A stretch of 64,000 bases of DNA from Pseudideonella sakaiensis (lineage in GTDB: Bacteria; Pseudomonadota; Gammaproteobacteria; Burkholderiales; Burkholderiaceae_C), in contig NZ_BBYR01000045.1 of NCBI RefSeq assembly GCF_001293525.1, positions 1 to 64,000 on the forward strand, read 5' to 3'. Both the position numbers and the translations under genes were made by a program. Of this stretch, positions 41,822 through 50,848 are shown piece after piece. Within the stretch, counting starts at the first letter, position 1; the number at the start of each line of letters is the position of its first letter. The notes under the pieces were generated by a model. The model saw only the letters and a list, made by a program, of their open reading frames with translations. It did not search any database and was not told the DNA's origin.

Positions 41822-42373
41822 ATCGCTACTTTCGTTGACCGCCGGATCCCGAACGTCGAGCGCAAGCACCGCTTGAACCGGGAGATCACGGCCCCCGAAG
41901 TCCGTCTGAACGGCGTCGAGAACGAGCCCCTGGGCATCGTGAGCCTGCAGGAAGCCCTGCGGATGGCCGGCGACCTGGACGTGGACCTGGTGGAGATCGC
42001 CGCGCAGGCCGATCCCCCGGTGTGCCGGCTGATGGACTACGGCAAGCTCAAGTACCAGGAGCAGAAGCGGGCGGCCGAGGCGAAGGCGAAGCAGAAGATC
42101 ATCGAGGTGAAGGAGGTCAAGTTCCGCCCCGGCACCGACGAGGGGGACTACCAGATCAAGATGCGCAACCTGCGCCGGTTCATCGGCGAGGACGGCGACA
42201 AGGGCAAGGTCACGCTGCGCTACCGCGGCCGCGAGATCACGCACCAGGAGATCGGCATGCGGCTGCTCGAGCGCATCCGCGACGAGCTGGCCGACATCTC
42301 CGTCGTCGAGCACATGCCGAAGCTGGAAGGCCGGCAGATGATCATGGTGCTGGCGCCGAAGCGCCGGTCCTGA
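41822..42373 (+). CDS. infC: Translation initiation factor IF-3, AUC start codon
   Basis: IF-3 of 183 residues, which checks initiator tRNA and start codon on the 30S subunit. The N-domain has [15 protein letters not shown] and [12 protein letters not shown]; the linker is Lys-rich; the C-domain has [20 protein letters not shown] and ends [12 protein letters not shown]. The reading frame has no ATG/GTG before the conserved start. ATC at 41822, eight bases after AAAGG, gives the expected beginning (I/M)ATFVDRR. A rare start of this kind lets IF-3 limit its own synthesis, as AUU does in E. coli. Confidence 0.93.
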   Translation: MATFVDRRIPNVERKHRLNREITAPEVRLNGVENEPLGIVSLQEALRMAGDLDVDLVEIAAQADPPVCRLMDYGKLKYQEQKRAAEAKAKQKIIEVKEVKFRPGTDEGDYQIKMRNLRRFIGEDGDKGKVTLRYRGREITHQEIGMRLLERIRDELADISVVEHMPKLEGRQMIMVLAPKRRS

Positions 42374-42503
42374 TCCAGCGGGACAGGTTTCAGGAATTGC
42401 CGCCGCGGTTGGTCGCCGCGGGGGTGAAAGCAGCGGCTGCAGGCCTGCAAGACGGTGGAGTCCTCACCGGCGCCTGACAGCAGCGATCGAAGAAGGAGCA
42501 GTC

Positions 42504-42707
42504 ATGCCCAAGATGAAGACCAAGAGCGGCGCGAAGAAGCGTTTTCGCGTCCGTCCCGGTGGGACCGTCAAGCGCGGTCAGGCGTTCAAGCGCCACATCC
42601 TGACGAAGAAGTCCACGAAGAACAAGCGCCACCTGCGTGGTGCCGTCAACGTGCACGAGACGAACATGGGCCACATGGCACAGATGCTGCCGTTCGCGGG
42701 CCTGTGA
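42504..42707 (+). CDS. rpmI: 50S ribosomal protein bL35
   Basis: Basic ribosomal protein of 67 residues, starting [20 protein letters not shown] and containing the family core [23 protein letters not shown] lies just upstream of the ATG. The 130-base gap after infC may hold the site where L20 represses translation in other bacteria; I see no obvious structure match there. Confidence 0.97.
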   Translation: MPKMKTKSGAKKRFRVRPGGTVKRGQAFKRHILTKKSTKNKRHLRGAVNVHETNMGHMAQMLPFAGL

Positions 42708-42736
42708 GCGTCGGACCGAACTGAAGGAGAACCACC

Positions 42737-43093
42737 ATGCCTCGCGTCAAACGTGGCGTCACCGCCCGTGCCCGTCACAAGAAGGTCCTCGCGCTTGCCA
42801 AGGGTTACCGCGGCCGCCGCAAGAACGTGTTCCGCATCGCCAAGCAGGCGGTCATGCGGGCCGGTCAGTACGCCTACCGTGACCGCCGCACCAAGAAGCG
42901 CGTCTTCCGCCAGCTCTGGATCGCCCGCATCAACGCGGCGGCCCGGGGCCTGGGTCTCACCTACAGCAAGTTCATGGCCGGCCTGAAGAAGGCCTCGATC
43001 GAGATCGACCGCAAGGTCCTCGCCGATCTGGCCGTGAAGGATCCTGCCGCCTTCGGCAGCATCGTCGAGAAGGTGAAGGCCCAGCTGGCTTGA
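42737..43093 (+). CDS. rplT: 50S ribosomal protein bL20
   Basis: Ribosomal protein of 118 residues needed early in 50S assembly. Starts [18 protein letters not shown], with [16 protein letters not shown] and [24 protein letters not shown] is at the expected distance. Length matches the family. Confidence 0.98.
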   Translation: MPRVKRGVTARARHKKVLALAKGYRGRRKNVFRIAKQAVMRAGQYAYRDRRTKKRVFRQLWIARINAAARGLGLTYSKFMAGLKKASIEIDRKVLADLAVKDPAAFGSIVEKVKAQLA

Positions 43094-43103
43094 TGCCTCG
43101 AGC

Positions 43104-43190
43104 GGCCCGGCGGCCCTGCCGCCGGGCCCGCGGCAGGCCTCCCGCGTGGAGGCCGAGCACTTCCAGGCCGACCTCGTGTGCGGCCTTTTT
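43104..43190 (+). promoter_or_regulatory. Three-hairpin leader before pheS, last one terminator-like
   Basis: Hairpin 1: GGCCCGGCGG (43104-43113) with CCGCCGGGCC (43119-43128), ten perfect pairs. Hairpin 2: GGCCTCC (43136-43142) with GGAGGCC (43148-43154). Hairpin 3: AGGCCG (43165-43170) with CGGCCT (43181-43186) then TTTT. GGCCG at 43151-43155 could also pair with CGGCC at 43181-43185, so alternative folding is possible. No clear Phe-rich leader peptide is seen. Confidence 0.5.
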
Positions 43191-43250
43191 CGTTTCCAGC
43201 GCGTCGCCCTCGTCCGGCGCCGCGCCGTTCGCCCCCCGACCGCCCTCCGG

Positions 43251-44294
43251 ATGAACGACCTCGACCAACTCGCGCTCGACGCCCGGCGCGACTTCGCTGC
43301 CGCCGCCACCCCGGCCGACCTCGAGAACGCCAAGGCCCGCTACCTCGGCAAGGCCGGTCGCGTGACCGAGCTGCTGAAGGCGCTGGCCAGCCTGCCGCAC
43401 GAGGAGAAGAAGGCGCGCGGCGCCTCGATCAACGCCGCCAAGCAGCAGGTCGAGGCCGCGCTGCAGGCGCGCCGCCAGGCGCTCGCCGACGCCGAGCTGG
43501 ACGCCCAGCTGAAGGCCGAGGCGCTGGACGTGACGCTGCCGGGCCGCCAGCGCGGCGCCGGCGCGGTGCACCCGATCTCGCGCACGATGGAGCGCATCGA
43601 GGCGATCTTCGGCTCGATGGGCTTCGACGTGGCCGACGGCCCGGAGATCGAGACCGACTGGTACAGCTTCACCGCGCTGAACAACCCGGAGAACCACCCG
43701 GCGCGTTCGATGCAGGACACCTTCTACGTCGACCTGAAGGACGCCCACGGCGGCTGGCTGAACCTGCGCCCGCACACCTCGCCGATGCAGATCCGCTACG
43801 CGCAGGCGCATGCGAAGCAGCATGCCGGCGCCGCGCGCATGCCCGACATCCGCGTGATCGCGCCGGGCCGCACCTACCGCGTGGACAGCGATGCGACGCA
43901 CTCGCCGATGTTCCACCAGGTCGAGGGCCTGTGGGTCGGCGAGGACGTCAGCTTCAAGGACCTGAAGGCGATGTACCTCGCCTTCATGCAGGCCTTCTTC
44001 GAGACCGACGACCTGACGCTGCGCTTCCGCCCCAGCTACTTCCCCTTCACCGAGCCGAGCGCCGAGATCGACGTGATGTTCCGCAGCGGGCCGCTGAAGG
44101 GCCGCTGGCTCGAGGTGTCCGGCTCCGGCCAGGTGCACCCGCAGGTGATCCGCCACATGGGCCTGGACCCGGAGCGCCACATCGGTTTCGCCTTCGGTTC
44201 CGGCATCGACCGGCTGGCGATGCTGCGCTACGGCATCAGCGACCTGCGCCTGTTCTTCGACGGTGACCTGCGCTTCCTGACGCAGTTCGCCTGA
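43251..44294 (+). CDS. pheS: Phenylalanyl-tRNA synthetase alpha subunit
   Basis: Catalytic subunit of 347 residues of the alpha2-beta2 enzyme. An N-terminal coiled coil (about 1-85) contacts tRNA. The class II core follows with [53 protein letters not shown] and the final [18 protein letters not shown]. The ATG at 43251 gives the usual start [12 protein letters not shown]. An in-frame GTG at 43146 was not used because it would run through the leader hairpins. Confidence 0.97.
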   Translation: MNDLDQLALDARRDFAAAATPADLENAKARYLGKAGRVTELLKALASLPHEEKKARGASINAAKQQVEAALQARRQALADAELDAQLKAEALDVTLPGRQRGAGAVHPISRTMERIEAIFGSMGFDVADGPEIETDWYSFTALNNPENHPARSMQDTFYVDLKDAHGGWLNLRPHTSPMQIRYAQAHAKQHAGAARMPDIRVIAPGRTYRVDSDATHSPMFHQVEGLWVGEDVSFKDLKAMYLAFMQAFFETDDLTLRFRPSYFPFTEPSAEIDVMFRSGPLKGRWLEVSGSGQVHPQVIRHMGLDPERHIGFAFGSGIDRLAMLRYGISDLRLFFDGDLRFLTQFA

Positions 44295-44316
44295 GGCCCC
44301 CTTCCCGAGACGCGCG

Positions 44317-46749
44317 ATGCAATTTCCCGAGTCGTGGTTGCGCGAGTACTGCAACCCCCCGCTGTCCACCCAGGCGCTGGCCGACCTGCTGACCATGTCC
44401 GGCATGGAGGTGGAGGAACTGCGCCCGGTGGCGCCGCCGTTCAGCGGCGTCGTCGTCGGCGCCGTGCTGGCGGTCGAACCCCATCCGAATGCCGACCGGC
44501 TGCGCGTGTGCCAGGTCGACGTCGGCGCCGCCGCGCCGCTGCGCATCGTCTGCGGCGCGCCGAACGCGCGCGCCGGCATCAAGGTGCCCTGCGCGCGCGT
44601 CGGCGCGAAGCTGCCCGGCGAGGGCGGTGACGACGCGCCGCCGTTCGAGATCCGCCTGGGCCGGCTGCGCGGCGTCGACAGCGAGGGCATGCTGTGCTCG
44701 GCGCGCGAGCTGCGCCTGTCCGAGGACCACGGCGGCCTGCTCGAACTGGCGGCCGAGGCCCCGGTCGGCACCGACGTGCGCGACTGGCTGCGGCTGGACG
44801 ACACGCTGTTCACGCTCAAGCTCACGCCCAACCTCGGCCATGCGCTGAGCGTGCAGGGCATCGCGCGCGAGGTCTCGGCGCTGACCGGCACGCCGCTGAC
44901 GCTGCCGGCCACCGCGCCGGTCGCGCCCGGCCACGACGACCGCCTGCCGGTGCGCGTCGAGGCGCCCGACCTCTGCGGCCGCTTCTCCGGCCGCATCGTG
45001 CGCGGCGTGAATCCGCAGGCCCGCACGCCGGACTGGATGGTCGAGCGCCTGGCCCGCTGCGGCCAGCGGCCGGTCAGCCCGCTGGTCGACATCTCGAACT
45101 ACGTGATGTTCGAGACCGGCCAGCCGAGCCACATCTTCGACCTGGCGCGCATCCACGGCGGCCTGAGCGTGCGCTGGGGCCGCGACGGCGAGACGCTGAA
45201 GCTGCTGAACGGCCAGACCATCACCGTCGACGGTCAGGTCGGTGTGATCGCCGACGAGCGCGCGGTCGAGTCGCTGGCCGGCATCATGGGCGGCGACGCG
45301 ACCGCGGTCGGCGACGCCACGCGCGACATCTACATCGAGGCCGCCTTCTGGTGGCCGGCCGCGGTGGCCGGCCGCTCGCGCCGCTACGCCTTCTCGACCG
45401 ATGCGGGCCACCGCTTCGAGCGCGGCGTCGACGCGGCGCGCACGGTGGCCGTGATCGAGCGCATCACCGCGCTGGTGCAGGCCATCTGCGGCGGCAGCGC
45501 CGGCCCGGTCGACGACCAGGTGCTCGCGCTGCCGGCGCGCCCGCCGGTGCGGCTGCGGGTGGACCGCGCCGCGAAGGTGATCGGCATGCCGGTCGACGCG
45601 GCGGCCTGCCGCGGCGTGATGGAACGGCTGGGCTTCCCCGTCACCGAGGCGACGGTCGACGGCGCCGCGGTGCTCGAGGTGACGCCGCCGAGCTGGCGCT
45701 TCGACCTCGCGATCGAGGAGGACCTGATCGAGGAGGTGGTGCGGGTGCTCGGCTACGACCGCCTGCCCGACACGCCGCCGCGCGCCGCGCTGCAGCCGCG
45801 CGTGCGCAGCGAGCGCCGGCGCGGCGTGCATGCGCTGCGCCAGGCGGTGGCCGAGCGCGGCTACGTCGAGACCATCAACTACAGCTTCGTCGAGGCGCGC
45901 TGGGAGCAGGAACTGGCCGGCAACCCGGACCCGATCCGGGTGCTGAACCCGATCGCCAGCCCGCTGTCGGTGATGCGTTCCAGCCTGGTCGGCAGCCTGG
46001 TGCAGGTGCTGCGCAGCAACCTGGCGCGCAAGGCGCCGCGGGTGCGCGTGTTCGAGATCGGCCGCGTGTTCCTGCGCGACGCCTCGGTGGCCGACGGCCC
46101 GGTCGAGGTGGCGGGGCTGCGCCAGCCGCTGCGCCTCGGCGGCCTGGCCTACGGCAGCGCCGTCGCGGAGCAGTGGGGCGAGCGCGCGCGGCCGGTCGAC
46201 TTCCACGACGTCAAGGGCGACGTCGAGGCGCTGTTCGGGCCGCGCGCGGTGCGTTTCGTCGCCGCCGAGCACCCGGCGCTGCACCCGGGCCGCTGCGCGC
46301 GGATCGAGCGCGACGGCCAGCCGGTCGGCGTGATCGGCGAGCTGCACCCGCGCTGGCGCCAGGCCTACGAGCTGCCGGCCGCGCCGATCCTGTTCGAGCT
46401 GGCGCTGCCGGCCCTGCTCGAGGGCGAGCTGCCGGCCTTTGTGCCGCTGCCGCGCCAGCAGAGCATCCGGCGCGACCTCGCGCTGGTGGTGCCGGACGGC
46501 ATCGGCCACGACCGCCTGGTCGACACCGCGCGCGCCGCGCCGACGCCGCTGCTGCGCGAGGTGCGGCTGTTCGACGTCTACAAGCCCGCGGCCGCCGGCG
46601 GCGACCTGGCGCCCGGCGAGCGCAGCATGGCGCTGCACCTCACGCTGCGCGACGACGAGGGCACGCCGACCGACGAGCGCATCGAGGCCGCCGTGGCCGA
46701 GGTGCTGGACCACCTGCGCGCGCAGCTGGGCGTGCGGCTGCGCGGCTGA
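44317..46749 (+). CDS. pheT: Phenylalanyl-tRNA synthetase beta subunit
   Basis: Subunit of 810 residues. The N-terminal [14 protein letters not shown] leads to an EMAP-like tRNA-binding domain (about 40-150). Then come B3/B4 editing segments ([20 protein letters not shown]), B5 ([19 protein letters not shown]), a catalytic-like core, and the C-terminal ferredoxin-fold anticodon domain beginning near [13 protein letters not shown]. It begins 22 bases after pheS. Confidence 0.97.
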   Translation: MQFPESWLREYCNPPLSTQALADLLTMSGMEVEELRPVAPPFSGVVVGAVLAVEPHPNADRLRVCQVDVGAAAPLRIVCGAPNARAGIKVPCARVGAKLPGEGGDDAPPFEIRLGRLRGVDSEGMLCSARELRLSEDHGGLLELAAEAPVGTDVRDWLRLDDTLFTLKLTPNLGHALSVQGIAREVSALTGTPLTLPATAPVAPGHDDRLPVRVEAPDLCGRFSGRIVRGVNPQARTPDWMVERLARCGQRPVSPLVDISNYVMFETGQPSHIFDLARIHGGLSVRWGRDGETLKLLNGQTITVDGQVGVIADERAVESLAGIMGGDATAVGDATRDIYIEAAFWWPAAVAGRSRRYAFSTDAGHRFERGVDAARTVAVIERITALVQAICGGSAGPVDDQVLALPARPPVRLRVDRAAKVIGMPVDAAACRGVMERLGFPVTEATVDGAAVLEVTPPSWRFDLAIEEDLIEEVVRVLGYDRLPDTPPRAALQPRVRSERRRGVHALRQAVAERGYVETINYSFVEARWEQELAGNPDPIRVLNPIASPLSVMRSSLVGSLVQVLRSNLARKAPRVRVFEIGRVFLRDASVADGPVEVAGLRQPLRLGGLAYGSAVAEQWGERARPVDFHDVKGDVEALFGPRAVRFVAAEHPALHPGRCARIERDGQPVGVIGELHPRWRQAYELPAAPILFELALPALLEGELPAFVPLPRQQSIRRDLALVVPDGIGHDRLVDTARAAPTPLLREVRLFDVYKPAAAGGDLAPGERSMALHLTLRDDEGTPTDERIEAAVAEVLDHLRAQLGVRLRG

Positions 46750-46772
46750 TGCGGCCGGCTGGAGGAGGACCC

Positions 46773-47183
46773 ATGGATGTATCGCAGGACGCCCCGGCAC
46801 CGCAGGACGCCCCGGACCCGGCCGATCCCGACGTCCAGCCGGCGCGCGCGCTGCTGCCGAGCATCGAGACGCCGACGCTGACCAAGGCGGAGCTGGCCGA
46901 ACTGCTGTTCGACCGCCTCGGCCTGAACAAGCGCGAGTCCAAGGACATGGTCGACGGCTTCTTCGAGATCATCCACGCGACCCTGGTGCAGGGCCGCGAC
47001 GTGAAGCTCTCCGGCTTCGGCAACTTCCACATCCGCCGCAAGGCGCCGCGGCCGGGGCGCAACCCGCGCACCGGCGAGGCGATCCCGATCAAGGCGCGCA
47101 ACGTCGTGACCTTCCACGCCAGCCAGAAGCTCAAGTCCGCGGTGCAGGGCGATGCGCCACCAGCCGGGGAAGACTTCGAGTAA
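46773..47183 (+). CDS. ihfA: Integration host factor alpha subunit, with acidic N-terminal extension
   Basis: DNA-bending protein of 136 residues. The HU/IHF core starts near [20 protein letters not shown]; the DNA arm [19 protein letters not shown] and the end [11 protein letters not shown] are typical. About 30 extra N-terminal residues are acidic and Pro-rich, longer than E. coli IhfA (99 residues). The ATG at 46773 follows GGAGGAGG; an earlier ATG at 46749 lies before that site. Confidence 0.95.
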   Translation: MDVSQDAPAPQDAPDPADPDVQPARALLPSIETPTLTKAELAELLFDRLGLNKRESKDMVDGFFEIIHATLVQGRDVKLSGFGNFHIRRKAPRPGRNPRTGEAIPIKARNVVTFHASQKLKSAVQGDAPPAGEDFE

Positions 47184-47217
47184 AGTCTAGCTCCCTGCCC
47201 GCACAGCGTTGATTTCC

Positions 47218-47769
47218 ATGGAGAAATCACTCCCCGCGATTCCCGCGAAGCGCTACTTCACGATCGGCGAGGTGAGCGAGCTGTGCGGCGTCAAGCCCTA
47301 TGTGCTGCGCTACTGGGAGCAGGAGTTCAGCCAGCTCAAGCCGATGAAGCGGCGCGGCAACCGCCGCTACTACCAGCACCACGAGGTGCTGCTGATCCGC
47401 CGCATCCGCGACCTGCTCTACGACCAGGGCTTCACGATCAGCGGCGCGCGCAACCGCCTCAACGACAGCCCGCTGCCGGCCTCGATGATGGACGGCCTGG
47501 ACGTGATCGAGGTCGGCGACGACGGCGCCGACGAGGTGCTCGCGCTGGCCGCCGGCGACGCGGAGGAGGGCGCCCGCGCCGCTGCCGCGCGCCTGCCGGC
47601 CGCGCGGCCCGCGGCCTATGCCGACGCCGGAGCAGTCGCAACGGCCATCGGCAGCCCGCTCGCCGCCGAGCCCGCCGCGCCGGCAAGCACCCGCCTGCCG
47701 CCCGGCCCGCCGATCGACGCCCGCGCCGTGCGCAGCGAGCTGCTCGCGATCCGGGCGCTGCTGGGCTGA
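47218..47769 (+). CDS. MerR-family transcriptional regulator
   Basis: Regulator of 183 residues. The N-terminal winged-helix [20 protein letters not shown] and [20 protein letters not shown] are a full MerR HTH. The region after about residue 90 is Ala-rich and lacks the Cys ligands of metal-sensing MerR proteins. Found downstream of ihfA in many betaproteobacteria; target unknown. A start three codons earlier (47209) is possible. Confidence 0.9.
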   Translation: MEKSLPAIPAKRYFTIGEVSELCGVKPYVLRYWEQEFSQLKPMKRRGNRRYYQHHEVLLIRRIRDLLYDQGFTISGARNRLNDSPLPASMMDGLDVIEVGDDGADEVLALAAGDAEEGARAAAARLPAARPAAYADAGAVATAIGSPLAAEPAAPASTRLPPGPPIDARAVRSELLAIRALLG

Positions 47770-47924
47770 AGCCGCGCGGCGGCTGCCGCGCAGCGCAACG
47801 ACGGTCCATCCGCCGCGCACCGACCGGGCGCCCGCCGTGCACCGGCTCCGCTTCGCCCGCCGCGTCCCGGCTTCGCGCCAGCCGCGACCGCACGAAGATC
47901 GCCGGCGAAGCCCTCGCTTGCGGG

Positions 47925-47930
47925 TATACT
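47925..47930 (+). promoter_or_regulatory. Candidate -10 box (TATACT) of tRNA-Pro
   Basis: GGGTATACTGCG lies 12 bases before the tRNA 5' end, which fits a -10 with a start a few bases before the mature end. No clear -35. Confidence 0.55.
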
Positions 47931-47941
47931 GCGCGGCTCAG

Positions 47942-48019
<78 letters not shown>

Positions 48020-48036
48020 TTTATTAGTTATAGAAC

Positions 48037-48076
48037 AACGGCTTAGCTGCTTCGGTGGCTAGGCCGTTTGTCTTTG
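48037..48076 (+). terminator. Intrinsic terminator of tRNA-Pro
   Basis: AACGGCTTAGC (48037-48047) pairs with GCTAGGCCGTT (48058-48068), eleven pairs with one G-U, a ten-base loop, and TTTGTCTTT after it. Confidence 0.8.
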
Positions 48077-48238
48077 GGTCTGGCGTTTTGGGCGTTTGTG
48101 CCGCAAGAGCAGCCCGGCGCAGTGGCGCTCAGCGCCGTGCACGGGACGCCGTCGACGCGTGAAGTTCCCGCGTTGCGAATCGGCAACGTACCGGTTTGGA
48201 ATCTTGCGAAACGAGCAACTTTCTGGCATGGTCCGCCT
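48077..48238 (+). other. Start of tRNA-adjacent island, no gene seen
   Basis: Sequence of lower GC than the core. An in-frame upstream extension of the next ORF exists but has no good start or ribosome-binding site. Nothing else recognised. Confidence 0.5.
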
Positions 48239-48586
48239 ATGCTCATCATCGAGGCCGCGCCGATCCCGACTGATCGGCTGTTGAAGATCCGGAATAGCTA
48301 TCTGGAGGCGCTGCAACGGATACGGGACATCATCGAACGAGGGACCCTCGTTGAGGGTTTTGGCGTTGGGGGCGACGCAGAGGTCCATAGACCGCTATAC
48401 GTTCTCCAACTGGATCAGGCGAGGCTGCTGAGGCTGATCGCCAAACTTAAACAGGAGGTACAGACATGTCTTAAAAGAATGCGTAACGCAAACGTGCCGA
48501 ACGGTATAGGTCTGTTCAATTGGCAAACAGTTATCGGATTCCAAACCCGCGGCAGTGTCACTAAAGAAATGGGAGTTTCACAATGA
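48239..48586 (+). CDS. Hypothetical protein
   Basis: A 115-residue ORF starting MLIIEAAPIPTDRLLKIRN, mainly helical with heptad-like Leu/Ile spacing (residues about 12-70), which may form a coiled coil. No family recognised. Base composition and codons (AAA, CGG, GTA) differ from the surrounding core genome. Its stop overlaps an ATG (48583) preceded by GGGAG, suggesting a coupled downstream gene. Confidence 0.5.
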   Translation: MLIIEAAPIPTDRLLKIRNSYLEALQRIRDIIERGTLVEGFGVGGDAEVHRPLYVLQLDQARLLRLIAKLKQEVQTCLKRMRNANVPNGIGLFNWQTVIGFQTRGSVTKEMGVSQ

Positions 48587-48687
48587 AGGCAAGCATTAGG
48601 TTTAAGTCTCTAGGAGAAGATTTTGACAAAACAACACTCGTCCAAAGAGTTTTTTCAATCGATCGACCAACTGATTTCTGCAAATGA
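48583..48687 (+). CDS. Short ORF coupled to the preceding gene (34 codons)
   Basis: Begins MKASIRFKSLGEDFDK at an ATGA overlap, with GGGAG at good distance, then stops after 34 residues. It overlaps the next ORF (48623) in another frame. It may be the true N-terminus of that gene with a frameshift, or a small protein. Translation signals are better than those of the TTG at 48623. Confidence 0.35.
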   Translation: MKASIRFKSLGEDFDKTTLVQRVFSIDRPTDFCK

Positions 48688-48841
48688 GCAGAGTAATGAT
48701 CCAGAAGTTCGCAAGGCAGTTTGGAAGCTGAAGCAGCTCCAGCGCCGCACCTGGAGTCTTCGGAACTGCATCACTGCGGTGCAGTTGACGTATTGGGCAG
48801 ACAAGTTGTGGGAGCTACTGGATGATTGGCTATCGGGATAA
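48623..48841 (+). CDS. Hypothetical small helical protein
   Basis: A 72-residue ORF, MTKQHSSKEFFQSIDQLISA, ending in an amphipathic, Trp-rich helix (YWADKLWELLDDWL). Start TTG with GGAG 7 bases upstream. A/T-rich codons mark it as foreign to the core genome. No family recognised; it may be in operon with the ORF at 48239. Confidence 0.45.
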   Translation: MTKQHSSKEFFQSIDQLISANEQSNDPEVRKAVWKLKQLQRRTWSLRNCITAVQLTYWADKLWELLDDWLSG

Positions 48842-48898
48842 GGATCACTAATTTTCGCCGGACGCGCTAGTCGCGCGCCAGGGGATGAGGCAATTAAT

Positions 48899-49228
48899 AT
48901 GAAGGTACTTACAGACGCCCAAATCGGTCTTGCCATAAAGGCGGCGAGGCAGGCGGCGCACATGACAGCAAAGGATTTCGCTGAGAAGACAGATCTCTCG
49001 CCTACCGCCCTCAGCAAGATCGAGGCGGGTCGGCAGTGCCTGAGTCTGGCGGAAGCCGTGCGCGTGGCTCATGAACTCGGAATTCGAGTCGACCATTTGG
49101 TGCGGCTGGCCGACGATTTGGGCGTTCACGCGGAGGCTTCGAGCAATGCTCGTGAAAAGTTGAAGCGAGATTTGAAGTTGGCGCATGATCAGGCCGTACT
49201 AGCCGCCATATCCATGGGTAAGTCATAA
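48899..49228 (+). CDS. XRE-family helix-turn-helix regulator
   Basis: Protein of 109 residues. A Cro/CI-type HTH covers about residues 7-62: IGLAIKAARQAAHMTAKDFA, then SPTALSKIEAGRQCLSLAEA. The C-terminal 45 residues are charged and helical. Such regulators are common in mobile islands as repressors or antitoxins. The upstream neighbours are on the same strand; a strong terminator follows. Confidence 0.85.
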   Translation: MKVLTDAQIGLAIKAARQAAHMTAKDFAEKTDLSPTALSKIEAGRQCLSLAEAVRVAHELGIRVDHLVRLADDLGVHAEASSNAREKLKRDLKLAHDQAVLAAISMGKS

Positions 49229-49234
49229 AGGTCA

Positions 49235-49260
49235 AACGCCCGGCACTGCCGGGCGTTTTG
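49235..49260. terminator. Bidirectional intrinsic terminator
   Basis: AACGCCCGGC (49235-49244) pairs perfectly with GCCGGGCGTT (49248-49257) over a three-base loop, with T on one side and A on the other. It serves the XRE gene and the converging reverse-strand gene. Confidence 0.88.
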
Positions 49261-49274
49261 TTTTGTGCGAGGCG

Positions 49275-49562
49275 TTATGCGCTGGCGTCGGCGACCTCGT
49301 AACCCTTGCTGGGCTGGCCGTCGAGGCGCCAGCCGACCGACGGCAGCACTTGGTGCACGACCTCGGCCAGCCCCTCGGACATCGCCTCGGCGTGATGGTC
49401 GAACATTGCCCATGCTTCGAGGTAGTCGGCCGCGCTGATCGTGCGAACGCGGCGCACGCGCATGTCGCCCAGCGTGCCACGCACGACAAGCCGGTAGCGG
49501 TCGGTCGCGGGCGCTTCGGCGGTGGGCTGGGGGTGGTGGTGTCGGTGGTCATGGTTCGGCAC
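49275..49562 (-). CDS. Hypothetical protein
   Basis: A 95-residue ORF starting with GTG. The N-terminus is His/Pro-rich (NHDHRHHHPQP). The body (YRLVVRGTLGDMRVRRVRTI to VGWRLDGQPSKGYEVAD) has a mixed alpha/beta pattern. Core-like high GC, unlike its left neighbours. No family recognised. No good ribosome-binding site, so the start is uncertain. Confidence 0.45.
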   Translation of the reverse strand: MPNHDHRHHHPQPTAEAPATDRYRLVVRGTLGDMRVRRVRTISAADYLEAWAMFDHHAEAMSEGLAEVVHQVLPSVGWRLDGQPSKGYEVADASA

Positions 49563-49606
49563 TCCGGGATTGTTGGAACCTCGCCGGGGTCTGTGGCGTC
49601 GGGTAG

Positions 49607-50440
49607 CTACGGCACCAAAGCAGCTATGTCAGGAAGCGCGCCGCGCTCCGCGCATGTGCGGACGAGGGTGCGCAACATGACTGCTGACTGCTCAACGCCT
49701 TCATTGGCATCGTTCTTCATGCGGCCTCCGTGGACCGCCTGCCTTAGAACGCAACTTGTACAGGTCCTTCACGCGGCTGAAAGTCTCTCGGCGCTTCAGA
49801 CCGTCATCGGGCTCCAGGAACAGCGCTGTGTACAGACTGACCCTGAAGACAATCTCGCTGTCCACGCCGAACAGACCCTCGACGCCGGACCAAAGGACCG
49901 CCAGACGAGCGCGGGGCATCGTGTGCCATCGGTAGGTAGCCAAGCAGTGAACCGCGTTTTGGAAAGCCTCATCTGCTAGCAGCCGACGCGCGCTTTCAAA
50001 GTGGCTTTCGATCCACACCACATCAAGCTCAGACAGGTCAAACGCCGGCGTCTTAGCGAAACCCCGCAGGTGGTAGTTCGTCACGGCCACGTTGGACTCC
50101 GGTGTCAGGTTCTCCGCTGGCACGTCGGACTGAAGATTGCACATCACATCTGTGCCGAGGACCGCGCCGAGCAGCAGACCATCCCACACAGCGTTCCATG
50201 CAAGCACCGACGTTTGCGCACCGTCAGTGCAGCTGATCCGAAGCTGGCTTCGAACCTTCGGCAGAAAGAGCGAGATCACCGAGATGTCAACATCGGTCTT
50301 GCCAAGTCCCAGGAACATTTCGGCATGACAGTCGGCCAGCGCCGGCAATAGCTCTACGTTGTCCGACAGACGCAGCGCTCGTCCAGTCGAAAGCCGTTGA
50401 GGTACAGATAGGTGATGTTCCCGGTGCCAAACGTGCGCAT
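49607..50440 (-). pseudogene. Frameshifted HEPN-domain (Apea-like) gene
   Basis: Three frame segments join into one protein of about 277 residues. An ATG at 50440 with GAGGG upstream gives MRTFGTGNITYLYLNGFRLDE. The frame is lost near 50370-50385 and continues as LRLSDNVELLPALAD through ARLAVLWSGVEGLFG to VKDLYKLRSKA. At 49737-49744 a tandem GCCTGCCT (AGGCAGGC on the coding strand) shifts the frame. Removing one copy restores RSKAVHGG and a tail ending ALPDIAALVP at 49607. RSKAVH is the RX4H motif of HEPN ribonucleases. As it stands the active site is broken. Sequencing error cannot be excluded. Confidence 0.75.
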
Positions 50441-50518
50441 CCCCGACCCTCAGTACATGCGATGGCAGCAAGTATCCGGCCAAACTGGAAGCGCCAAGAA
50501 GGCGGGGGTGGCCGACGG

Positions 50519-50650
50519 TCAGCCCGCCGCGAAGTGCATCGCCGTTAGGGTGACGAAGGACACCGCAGACGTTCGCGCCGCCTCGGGCGACAGCCCGCTC
50601 GCCACCAGATGGTCGGCCAAGATTTCTTCGAGGTCCGCATGCTGGCGCAT
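50519..50650 (-). CDS. Small ORF upstream of the HEPN pseudogene
   Basis: A 43-residue ORF, MRQHADLEEILADHLVASGL to TLTAMHFAAG, ending 78 bases before the HEPN start on the same strand. The sequence is helical and acidic and looks coding. Another frame upstream (MHALHATISPMVDVARHA from 50699) would join it if one of two CATGCG-containing repeats at 50640-50660 were removed. It may therefore be a damaged longer gene. Possible partner of the HEPN protein; this is inference. Confidence 0.4.
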   Translation of the reverse strand: MRQHADLEEILADHLVASGLSPEAARTSAVSFVTLTAMHFAAG

Positions 50651-50848
50651 GCCTGGCGACATCGACCATCGGGCTGATCGTGGCGTGCAGCGCGTGCATC
50701 TCTCAACGGTGCCGCGAACCGCGGCGGTGATCCCCGGGTGCCCGATGAGCGTCGACAGGCGCGCTGCCCGCCACCACGCGCCGCCCGCCGAGGTGCGACA
50801 CTGTCGCCCCACCGCCCCCGCTCCCCGCGGCCGTTGCGCCGCCTCCCC

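Noticed and set aside
48899-50440. XRE regulator and HEPN gene as a toxin-antitoxin pair
   Set aside because: They lie on opposite strands, separated by a strong bidirectional terminator and another gene, so they are not one operon.
50738-50848. Upstream extension of the MFS gene from the ATG at 50738
   Set aside because: The added 37 residues are Arg/Pro-rich and unlike an MFS N-terminus, and the stretch looks like promoter DNA.
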